DNA from: Sediminibacterium sp.
Lineage (GTDB): Bacteria; Bacteroidota; Bacteroidia; Chitinophagales; Chitinophagaceae
Length of the DNA stretch: 64,000 nucleotides
Direction of reading: 5' to 3'
NCBI GenBank assembly: GCA_016786865.1
Contig: JAEUVE010000018.1
Location: 304,166 to 368,165 of the forward strand
The translations under genes were made by a program, and so were the position numbers. Under the pieces are notes generated by a model. The model was not told the origin of the DNA and made no database searches. It worked only from the letters and a program-made list of their open reading frames with translations. Shown here piece after piece: positions 17,936 through 25,313 of this stretch (positions are counted from its first letter, which is position 1; each line of letters opens with the position of its first letter).

Positions 17936-19642
17936 CTAGTTCATTTTGATCACCATTTCCTTTTTTTCCAGGGTCTGAATATAAAAGTATTTATTCAGAT
18001 CCTTTAACTGAAGCACTTCTGCCTGTCCGGGCTTCAAAGGCAACTCCTGCCATTGATTGGGTCTGGGCCTGATCCGGATGGTATCTGCACCAGCGGGAAT
18101 CCGCAGCGGAAGATCAAACCCCTCCACCGTATTCACCCAACGATAAACCAGCTTATCATTTTGATAAGACAGGTAATACTCCAGTACGGGCACCTGAACG
18201 CCACGAAGGTATTGATCAAAAATTCCTTTAACAGAAAAACCGGTATAAAACGGCATGAATTGCTCCAAATCGGAGGTGGAAACCATTCCATGCCAGTATT
18301 TTCGATTCATGGCCCGAAGCATTGCCCGGAATATTTCGTCGTTGTTCATGGCCATGCGAATACTGTGGATCATAGATGATGCTTTATAATACATGTCGCC
18401 GCTTCCGGTTGCCTGCACCTGGTAAGGAGCAATAACTGGCCGGTCGTTCTGTATATTTTTGCGACTGCCAAAATTGTATTCATTGCCAGCCTGTTTTCCA
18501 TCCAGCCATTCCGTAAACAGGGTTTCACTGTAATTGGTAAACCCCTCGTGAATCCACATATCGGCAATATCTCTGGAAGTAATGTTGTTTCCGAACCATT
18601 CGTGGCCACTTTCATGAATGATGATAAAATCCCATTTCAGTCCCCAGCCCGTACCAGACAAATCCTTTCCGAGGTATCCGTTTTTAAACCTATTTCCATA
18701 AGCAACATTGCTCTGGTGTTCCATGCCCAGATAGGGTACTTCTACCAGTTTGTATCCGTCTTTATAAAAAGGATAGGGGCCAAACCAGTGTTCAAAACAT
18801 TGCAGCATGGGTTTTACCTGTTTTAATTGCTGCAACACACTGTCCTTACCGGGCTGAAGCACATAGTAGTCGAGGCTAAGTAAGCCCGATGCACCTTTGA
18901 ACTGATCCTGAATAAGGCTGTATTTTCCGATGTTCATACTTACCCCGTAGTTATTGATCGGACTCTTTACTTCCCAAACCCAGGTTCTGGTGCGATCCGC
19001 GTGTTGCATCTGCTTCTTCAACCGACCGTTGGATACGGCAGTGAGCGTGTCGGGTACGCGGATCGAAATCAACATACCTGCATCGGGCTCATCGGCCTGA
19101 TGGTCTTTACAGGGCCACCAGGAACTGGCACCCAGCCCCTGACAGGAGGTAGCCACAAACGGAGCGCCATCGGCATCTTTTTTCCAGCTCACCCCTCCAT
19201 CCCATGGCGGACGAACTGCTTCCCGGGGTGTGCCATGGTAATAAATTCGGATGGCTGATTCCTTTCCGGATAAAAGTATTTTACCATAGTCGATGATGGC
19301 CACGTTGCTGTCTCGTTTGAAAGCAAGCAAGCGGGTTTTGGTTGCAGAAACAGCGAATGTTACACTGTCGATGATCAGCGGCTGCTGCAGATCAACCTGC
19401 ATGAATCTGCCGGCCCTGACCGCCCTGAAACGTATTTCCACATTACCCTGCAGCGTTTTCTGCCTAATATCAGGCCTCAGCTGCAGGTTGTAATGCAGGA
19501 GATTCCACCAGGCCCGTTCCGGAGTGATGCTGCCGCGCAGGGTATCCGCTTTGGTATATATTTTTCCATCGGCAGATTGCCCCTGTAAATATCCGGAGAG
19601 GAGAAAAAAAATGCTGCTGATGGCAACTGTTCTTATATTCAT
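17936..19642 (-). CDS. Exported M1 family metallopeptidase
   Basis: A 568-aa exported zinc aminopeptidase-like protein. A Sec signal peptide is visible (VAISSIFFLLSGYLQGQS). The gluzincin motif HExxH-x18-E is intact: H343, E344 and H347 in HESGHEWFGNN and E366 in WIHEGFTNYSE. The exopeptidase motif corresponding to GAMEN appears as YLGMEHQS just before it, and the N-terminal beta-saddle domain covers roughly residues 40-220. It lacks the long ERAP1-like C-terminal domain, so it is the short bacterial form, probably a periplasmic peptide scavenger. Its start codon is only 26 bp from that of the divergent peptide-binding lipoprotein gene. Confidence 0.9.
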   Translation of the reverse strand: MNIRTVAISSIFFLLSGYLQGQSADGKIYTKADTLRGSITPERAWWNLLHYNLQLRPDIRQKTLQGNVEIRFRAVRAGRFMQVDLQQPLIIDSVTFAVSATKTRLLAFKRDSNVAIIDYGKILLSGKESAIRIYYHGTPREAVRPPWDGGVSWKKDADGAPFVATSCQGLGASSWWPCKDHQADEPDAGMLISIRVPDTLTAVSNGRLKKQMQHADRTRTWVWEVKSPINNYGVSMNIGKYSLIQDQFKGASGLLSLDYYVLQPGKDSVLQQLKQVKPMLQCFEHWFGPYPFYKDGYKLVEVPYLGMEHQSNVAYGNRFKNGYLGKDLSGTGWGLKWDFIIIHESGHEWFGNNITSRDIADMWIHEGFTNYSETLFTEWLDGKQAGNEYNFGSRKNIQNDRPVIAPYQVQATGSGDMYYKASSMIHSIRMAMNNDEIFRAMLRAMNRKYWHGMVSTSDLEQFMPFYTGFSVKGIFDQYLRGVQVPVLEYYLSYQNDKLVYRWVNTVEGFDLPLRIPAGADTIRIRPRPNQWQELPLKPGQAEVLQLKDLNKYFYIQTLEKKEMVIKMN

Positions 19643-19646
19643 GGTT

Positions 19647-19654
19647 TAAAAGTA
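19647..19654 (-). promoter_or_regulatory. Candidate -7 box of the M1 peptidase gene
   Basis: TACTTTTA on the minus strand (19654-19647) matches TAnnTTTG at seven of eight positions and ends 4 bp before the start codon. A TTTG lies 21 bp further upstream, inside the divergent gene. Confidence 0.35.
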
Positions 19655-19668
19655 GGATATTCAGAATC

Positions 19669-21330
19669 ATGTTTGCAAACGCCTTTACCAAACCCGTTAA
19701 TTTTTCGGGATTCACCCTGCTGATTGTTTTCCTTTTTACAACGACTTCCTGCACCGAAATGGTTGCAGAAAAAAAGCAGGTTTTTTATTACAATGAAGCC
19801 ACCGGCATTGCCACACTGGATCCTGCTTTTGCCAAAAACCAGAGCATCATGTGGGCGGTGCACCAGTTGTACAGTACATTGGTGGAAATAGACAGCAACC
19901 TCAACATCGTACCCTCTCTTGCCAAAAGCTGGGAAATCAGCACAGACAGAACCACCTATACTTTTCACCTGCGCGATTCCGTATTCTTTCACAATGATCC
20001 CCTGTTCCCGGGCGGAAAAGGCAGAAAGCTTTCTGCCACAGATATTGTATACAGCCTGCAGCGGATCCAGGACAAATCGGTTGCCAGCAGCGGTGCCTGG
20101 ATATTCAATAACCGGATTGCAGAAAACGGTTTCCTTGCTTTAAACGACAGTACTTTTCAGCTGAAGCTGCTGCGTCCGTTTCAGCCCATCCTGGGTATCC
20201 TGAGCATGCAATACTGCAGTATTGTTCCGAGGGAAGTGGTGGAACATTATGGCAAGGATTTCAGAAGTCATCCCTGCGGTACCGGTCCGTTTAAATTTGT
20301 TTCCTGGGATGAAGGAGAGTCCATGATTCTCCATAAAAATGAACAATACTGGGAACGGGATGCTTCCGGTAAGCGTTTGCCCTACCTGGATGCAGTTAAA
20401 CTGAGTTTTTACGACAATAAGGCAACCGAGTTCCTCCAGTTCCGGCAGGGCAGGCTCAGTTTCATCAATGATATCGATGCGTCTTTCAAAGATGAGATTC
20501 TGTCTAAAAAAGGAGTACTGAGACCGGAATGGAACAACAAAATCCAGCTGAAAAAACATCCTTATCTCAACACGGAATACCTGGGTATTCTCGTGGATGA
20601 ACAAAACGACCTGGTTAAAAATGCACCCACCCGGTTAAAAGCAATCCGGCAGGCCATGAACTATGCCATCAACCGCCCGCAGCTGATGATGTACATGCGC
20701 AATTCCATTGGTATTCCTGCGGAAGCAGGTTTTGTTCCGGGCGGATTGCCTTCGCGGAACACGGAATCCGTAAAAGGATATCATTACGATCCGGAAAAAG
20801 CGAGGGAGCTGATAAAACAATCCGGTTATAATCCGGCCAACCAGCCTCCGGTTAAATTACTGACCATTGCCATTTATGCAGATGTTGCCAGTTTTATTGC
20901 CCGGCAGATAGAAGAGATCGGTATTAAAGTGCAGGTAGAAGTGGTACAAAAAAGCCTGCTGCTGGAACAGACTGCCAAATCCCAGGCTTTGTTTTTCAGG
21001 GGAAGCTGGATTGCCGATTATCCGGATGCGGAAAACTATATGGCCATGTTCTACAGCAAAAACCCGGCGCCACCAAATTATACCCGCTATGCCAACCGGG
21101 AGTTTGATTTGCTCTATGAACGCGCTTTGCAGGAAACCAACGATACTGTACGCTACAATCTGTACCGGAGAATGGATCAGATCGTCATCAACGATGCACC
21201 GGTGATTCCGGTATGGTACGATATGGCCATCCACCTGGTACAACCCCATATCAGTGGGTTTGGGCCCAATGCGCTGAATCTGCTGGAACTGCGAAGAGCA
21301 AGAATCAATGCTTCTTCAACTTATCCTTAA
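19669..21330 (+). CDS. ABC transporter peptide-binding lipoprotein (SBP family 5)
   Basis: A 553-aa solute-binding protein of the OppA/DppA type. The N-terminus is a lipoprotein signal (FTLLIVFLFTTTSC). The mature part shows the family 5 pattern: IATLDPAFAKNQSIMWAVHQLYSTLVEID, LAKSWEISTDRTTYTFHLRDSVFFHND (the classic signature), FRSHPCGTGPFKFVSWDEGESMILHKNEQYW, and a closing VIPVWYDMAIHLVQPHISGF. It probably captures oligopeptides for an inner-membrane ABC importer, but no permease or ATPase genes for this class are present in the window, so it is an orphan binding protein here. It overlaps the convergent msrA gene by 26 bp at its 3' end. Confidence 0.88.
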   Translation: MFANAFTKPVNFSGFTLLIVFLFTTTSCTEMVAEKKQVFYYNEATGIATLDPAFAKNQSIMWAVHQLYSTLVEIDSNLNIVPSLAKSWEISTDRTTYTFHLRDSVFFHNDPLFPGGKGRKLSATDIVYSLQRIQDKSVASSGAWIFNNRIAENGFLALNDSTFQLKLLRPFQPILGILSMQYCSIVPREVVEHYGKDFRSHPCGTGPFKFVSWDEGESMILHKNEQYWERDASGKRLPYLDAVKLSFYDNKATEFLQFRQGRLSFINDIDASFKDEILSKKGVLRPEWNNKIQLKKHPYLNTEYLGILVDEQNDLVKNAPTRLKAIRQAMNYAINRPQLMMYMRNSIGIPAEAGFVPGGLPSRNTESVKGYHYDPEKARELIKQSGYNPANQPPVKLLTIAIYADVASFIARQIEEIGIKVQVEVVQKSLLLEQTAKSQALFFRGSWIADYPDAENYMAMFYSKNPAPPNYTRYANREFDLLYERALQETNDTVRYNLYRRMDQIVINDAPVIPVWYDMAIHLVQPHISGFGPNALNLLELRRARINASSTYP

Positions 21331-21964
21331 ACACTTTTTCGAATTTTTCAAGTTTGGGCTGAATCACAAAACGACAATAACCCTGGTTCTGGTTATTGTT
21401 GTAATAATCCTGGTGATAGCTTTCGGCAGGATAAAAGTTTTTGAACGGCTCAATCACCGTTACGATGGGTTTGGCCCAGGCGCCGCTTTTATCCAGAGCT
21501 GCCTTGTATTTTTCGGCTTTTTCCTTCTGCTCTGCATTGTGGTAAAAAATAGCACTCCTGTATTGCGGTCCAATATCATTGCCCTGCTGATCCATGGTGG
21601 TAGGGTCGTGGGTTTTCCAGAACACTTCCAATAATTCATCGTAGCTGATTTTGGAAGGATCATATACTATACGACAGAGTTCGATATGACCGGTATTTTT
21701 ATCACATACCTGCTCGTAAGTGGGGTTCTCCACATGACCGCCTCCATAACCACTGAGTACGTGAATCACCCCCTCCAAGCGCTGAAAAAAGGCTTCTGTA
21801 CACCAGAAACAACCTTCACCAAAGGTAGCAGTATCTGTTTTAATTCCTTTAGAATCAATTGCATTATCCATATAAGCTGTATTCTCTTTTGATTGTTTGT
21901 CGGAGGCAGCGCAGGAAAGCAGGTACAATCCGACAGAAAATAAAATAAAGGATATTTTTTTCAT
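21305..21964 (-). CDS. msrA: Peptide-methionine (S)-S-oxide reductase MsrA, lipoprotein form
   Basis: MsrA reduces methionine-S-sulfoxide residues in proteins. The catalytic motif GCFWC is present in TATFGEGCFWCTEAFFQRLEG. Further family features are LSGYGGGHVENPTYEQVC, TGHIELCRIVYDP, FWKTHDPTTMDQQGNDIGPQYRS, and AESYHQDYY. At 219 aa it is slightly longer than the minimal enzyme because of an N-terminal lipoprotein signal (FILFSVGLYLLSC), so it should act outside the cytoplasm, repairing oxidised envelope proteins. No MsrB domain or msrB gene is adjacent. Confidence 0.95.
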   Translation of the reverse strand: MKKISFILFSVGLYLLSCAASDKQSKENTAYMDNAIDSKGIKTDTATFGEGCFWCTEAFFQRLEGVIHVLSGYGGGHVENPTYEQVCDKNTGHIELCRIVYDPSKISYDELLEVFWKTHDPTTMDQQGNDIGPQYRSAIFYHNAEQKEKAEKYKAALDKSGAWAKPIVTVIEPFKNFYPAESYHQDYYNNNQNQGYCRFVIQPKLEKFEKVFKDKLKKH

Positions 21965-22051
21965 AATATAATAACCTAAATATACATGCTTGCAATATAA
22001 CAGCAGATCCTTCCGAATAGTTTAACCCTTCTTTAAATACGGATCCGGGCA

Positions 22052-22081
22052 TTGGCGCTTTCATGCCTTTTTGTATCTTTA
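22052..22081 (+). promoter_or_regulatory. Bacteroidota-type promoter before the 167-aa membrane protein
   Basis: TTG at 22052-22054, a 19-bp spacer, and TATCTTTA at 22074-22081 (TAnnTTTG with one mismatch). The predicted start of transcription is about 22085, roughly 13 nt before the ATG at 22098. Confidence 0.5.
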
Positions 22082-22097
22082 TGGCACCGTAACCGCT

Positions 22098-22601
22098 ATG
22101 AATCAATCAGCTCTATCCAAAAAGGAGTGGTATTTCCGTGTGGAAATGCTGCTGCTGGCTGCGCCGATCCTTTTTTTCGGCCTCCAAATCCTGTTTTACA
22201 AGGTCCTTTTCATCAATCCCTATCTCAGCACATCTGTTCCCATTTTTCTGAGCAATAACCTGCTGCTCACTCAGATAGCCCTTTTACTGGTACCCTATGT
22301 TTTCCATTGTTTTTTAAGAGAACAGGATATACAGGATTCATTCATTCGCAAAATGCATATTGCCCTGTCGGTATTTCTGGTGTTAGCCGGTTTATTTACC
22401 TACCAGATTGTACATCCGGCATTTCCCTACCATGGCCCTCCCTTACTGGAAACTCCCCAAAACCAGTTGGGCATGGAAGCCGGTCTTGCCACGTATATGG
22501 TATTGGGCGCCCAGGTATTGCTTCAGCTGGCATTCCTGCTGTACTGCCTGATCCGGCTATTTCCTACAGCAAAAAAAGCAGCAACGCAACGGTATGCATA
22601 A
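22098..22601 (+). CDS. Hypothetical four-helix membrane protein
   Basis: A 167-aa protein that I do not recognise. Four hydrophobic stretches are visible: around MLLLAAPILFFGLQILFY, LLLTQIALLLVPYVFHCFL, IALSVFLVLAGLFTYQIV and the C-terminal VLLQLAFLLYCLIRLF. The ends are short and charged. ATG 22098 (MNQSALSKKEWYFR) is chosen over an in-frame ATG at 22071, because the promoter -7 box overlaps the latter. It precedes mutS2 on the same strand by about 50 bp, but mutS2 seems to have its own promoter. Nothing in the sequence suggests a specific function. Confidence 0.6.
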   Translation: MNQSALSKKEWYFRVEMLLLAAPILFFGLQILFYKVLFINPYLSTSVPIFLSNNLLLTQIALLLVPYVFHCFLREQDIQDSFIRKMHIALSVFLVLAGLFTYQIVHPAFPYHGPPLLETPQNQLGMEAGLATYMVLGAQVLLQLAFLLYCLIRLFPTAKKAATQRYA

Positions 22602-22619
22602 AGAGTTGCTGCCGGGGCT

Positions 22620-22627
22620 TACCTTTG
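22620..22627 (+). promoter_or_regulatory. Perfect TAnnTTTG box of mutS2
   Basis: TACCTTTG at 22620-22627 matches the phylum's -7 consensus exactly and would give a leader of about 22 nt before the mutS2 ATG at 22653. No good TTG is found at the expected -33 distance. Confidence 0.45.
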
Positions 22628-22652
22628 CACCCTAAATTGAAAAGGCTCCCTC

Positions 22653-24764
22653 ATGCGTTTATACCCGGAATCGGCATTATCACAGCTGGAATTTGACAAG
22701 GTAAAGGATCTGTTGGCGGAACTGTGCAAAACCGACATCTCCAGGCAAAAAGCGGCCAATCTGCGTATCCATACCCGAAAAGATTATATAGACAGAGAAC
22801 TGCGGCAAACCCATGAATACAAAATGATCCTGCTGCAACAGCAGTATTTCCCCAATGAGTTTACCCTGAACATCAGCAAAGACATCAAGTTGCTCTCCAT
22901 ACCAGGCGCCCTGATTACAGGCGAACAATGGATGCAGATCAAAAAACTGACCGAAAGCATCGGCAGCATATTCCGCTGGTTCGACAACGAAAGGAGAATT
23001 GCGTTTCCTGCACTAACCGAAGTCATCAAAGACAGTTACTACGAAAAGATCATTGTAGAAATGATCAACGAAGTACTGGACGATTCTGGCGTGGTAAAAG
23101 ACAATGCATCCGATGAATTGCAGAAAATCAGGCTCAGCCTCTTCAAACGCCGCAATGAGCTGCGAAGGATGTTTGAGAAAGTGGTACAGAAAATGGCGAA
23201 AGCAGGCTACACCGCAGATATAGATGAAAGCTTCAGCAATGGACGAAGGGTGATTGCGGTGTTCTCCGAACACAAGCGACAGGTGAAGGGCATCCTTCAC
23301 GGAGAAAGCGACAGTCGGAAAACAGCCTTTATTGAACCGGAAGAAACCATTGAACTGAACAATGCCGTTTTTTCGCTGGAGAATGATGAAATAAAAGAGG
23401 TACAACGAATCCTCCGGGCACTTACGGCCCGCTTATCGGTGTATGCGCCTTTACTAACGCAGTACCTCCAGATCATTGGCGAATATGATTTCATCAGGGC
23501 AAAAGCCCGGCTGGCAGTTGATATGAATGCCAACCTGCCCGAGGTATCGGATAAAGCACAGATTCATTTGGTGAATGCATACCACCCATTGCTTTTTTTA
23601 TACAACAAGGCTTCCGGTAAACCAACCATTCCGGTTAGCTTAACCCTCAACGACCAGCATAGGATCCTGGTGATCAGCGGCCCGAACGCTGGTGGTAAAA
23701 CCGTTACCATGAAGACCATCGGGCTGAACCAGCTGATGCTGCAAAGCGGTTTGCTGGTTCCGGTAAGTGCATTGTCGCAAATGGGTATTTTCAAGCAATT
23801 GTTTATTCATATCGGTGATACGCAAAACCTGCAGTTTGAACTGAGTACTTATTCCAGCCACTTACTGCATATGAAGCATTTCATGGAAAATGCCAACGGC
23901 AGAACCATGTTCTTTATAGATGAGCTGGGAAGCGGCTCCGACCCCAACCTGGGCGGAGCATTTGCAGAAGTGATCATGGAGGAGCTTTCCCGCAGGCATT
24001 CCTATGGTGTGGTAACAACGCATTACCTGAACCTGAAGGTGATGGCGAACCATACCCAGGGTATCCTGAACGGTGCTATGCAGTTTGATGAGGTAAACCT
24101 TTTGCCAATGTATAAACTGATTACCGGGAAACCGGGCAGTTCCTACACATTTGCCATTGCAGAAAGAATTGGTCTGCCCAAGCACCTGATCAACCGTGCC
24201 CGCAAACTGGTGGATGAAGATCATTTTAAACTGGACAGGTTACTGAACAGAACGGAACAGGATTTGCAGCATCTGGAAAAGGAAAAGAAGGAACTGAACC
24301 GGCTGATGAAAGAGAATGAACGCCTGAAAAAGGAAATGGAAGTGGTGATGAACAAGGAACGGCACCGGCAGGAAGTGGAATTGCTGAAAAACCAGAATAA
24401 GATCACTGAAGAACGGATTACCTATCTAAAAGATATGGAGCGTAAACTACGTCAGGTGGTACTGGACTGGAAAAAAGCGGAAAATAAAAACGAAGTAGTC
24501 AGGAACCTGCAAAATCTCCTGTTCAAACAAAAGGAAACCATTGTAGTAAACAAGCTGGCCAAAAAAGTAGATCTTAAATACAAAGAGCTGAACCAACAGA
24601 TTGTGATAGGGACGCTGGTGAAACTAAAAAAGAATTACCAGGTAGGGGAAGTAAAGGAGATTCGGGGAAAACGGGCAATTGTACAAATTGGCGCCCTTCC
24701 CATGAATGTGGATCTGGCCGACCTGGTTCCGGTACAGAAAATGGAAGAACCCAAACAAGGATAA
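22653..24764 (+). CDS. mutS2: MutS2-family DNA-binding ATPase without Smr domain
   Basis: A 703-aa MutS2-type protein. MutS2 proteins lack the mismatch-recognition domain of MutS and act on recombination intermediates or stalled ribosomes. The N-terminal clamp/lever part starts YPESALSQLEFDKVKDLLAELCK. The ABC ATPase has Walker A GPNAGGKT (343-350), Walker B in TMFFIDELGSGSDPNLGGAFAE, and the switch histidine in GVVTTHYLNLKVMA. A long charged coiled coil covers about residues 530-640. It ends with a small beta domain (VKLKKNYQVGEVKEIRGKRA) and then stops. The C-terminal Smr nuclease domain found in longer MutS2 proteins is absent, so endonuclease activity cannot be assumed. Confidence 0.9.
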   Translation: MRLYPESALSQLEFDKVKDLLAELCKTDISRQKAANLRIHTRKDYIDRELRQTHEYKMILLQQQYFPNEFTLNISKDIKLLSIPGALITGEQWMQIKKLTESIGSIFRWFDNERRIAFPALTEVIKDSYYEKIIVEMINEVLDDSGVVKDNASDELQKIRLSLFKRRNELRRMFEKVVQKMAKAGYTADIDESFSNGRRVIAVFSEHKRQVKGILHGESDSRKTAFIEPEETIELNNAVFSLENDEIKEVQRILRALTARLSVYAPLLTQYLQIIGEYDFIRAKARLAVDMNANLPEVSDKAQIHLVNAYHPLLFLYNKASGKPTIPVSLTLNDQHRILVISGPNAGGKTVTMKTIGLNQLMLQSGLLVPVSALSQMGIFKQLFIHIGDTQNLQFELSTYSSHLLHMKHFMENANGRTMFFIDELGSGSDPNLGGAFAEVIMEELSRRHSYGVVTTHYLNLKVMANHTQGILNGAMQFDEVNLLPMYKLITGKPGSSYTFAIAERIGLPKHLINRARKLVDEDHFKLDRLLNRTEQDLQHLEKEKKELNRLMKENERLKKEMEVVMNKERHRQEVELLKNQNKITEERITYLKDMERKLRQVVLDWKKAENKNEVVRNLQNLLFKQKETIVVNKLAKKVDLKYKELNQQIVIGTLVKLKKNYQVGEVKEIRGKRAIVQIGALPMNVDLADLVPVQKMEEPKQG

Positions 24765-24776
24765 AATCCGGATGCT

Positions 24777-25211
24777 ATGAATGATACAACAGAACAATTT
24801 TATTTTCAGGTGGCATTGAATGACTGCGTCATTGCATTTCAGGAAGTGACCGGTCTGGTAGAAGAAACCCAGATCATTGAATATAAAACAGGCAACAGCC
24901 CGATTTTTTCTACTGTTAAAATGCCCGGAATCAGGAAATACGGGAATATTACCTTTAAAAAAGGGATGCTCGTAAAGGGAAATTCACTCAAGACCCTGTT
25001 CAAGGCTGTCCAGATGAATCAGATGGAACGGAAATCCATCACCATCAGCCTGCTCGATCAAAAAGGTCAAATTACCATGCACTGGGTTCTCCTCAATGCT
25101 TTCCCGGTAAAAATTACCATGCAGGAAAATGATATAAACCCCCAGGATCCCATAGCAGCAGTAGAAAGCATGGAAATAGCACATGAAGGAATTGAAATTG
25201 CAGCTCCATAG
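24777..25211 (+). CDS. Contractile-tail tube protein (T4 gp19-like), orphan
   Basis: A 144-aa protein with the T4 gp19/Hcp-like tube fold as read from sequence: FYFQVALNDCVIAFQEVTGLVEETQIIEYKTG, then PIFSTVKMPGIRKYGNITFKKGML, and a closing strand pair (ITMHWVLLNAFPVKITMQEND). Such proteins stack as hexamers into the inner tube of phage tails or of extracellular contractile injection systems. Genes for such systems normally occur with sheath, baseplate and ATPase genes, none of which are in the window. It starts 12 bp after mutS2 and may be cotranscribed with it. It could belong to a dispersed injection system or be a domesticated copy. Confidence 0.72.
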   Translation: MNDTTEQFYFQVALNDCVIAFQEVTGLVEETQIIEYKTGNSPIFSTVKMPGIRKYGNITFKKGMLVKGNSLKTLFKAVQMNQMERKSITISLLDQKGQITMHWVLLNAFPVKITMQENDINPQDPIAAVESMEIAHEGIEIAAP

Positions 25212-25313
25212 CGCAAGGGGGCATTTTTTCCCGATTGTATAAATGGGATTTCCCGATACGGGAGTTATCAGAATTGATACCATACTAATCTTGCATTTCA
25301 AATCAAGACCAGT

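Noticed and set aside
24777..25211. Prophage remnant around the tail tube gene
   Set aside because: No other phage gene, integrase or repeat is found within 25 kb on either side and base composition is like the chromosome.
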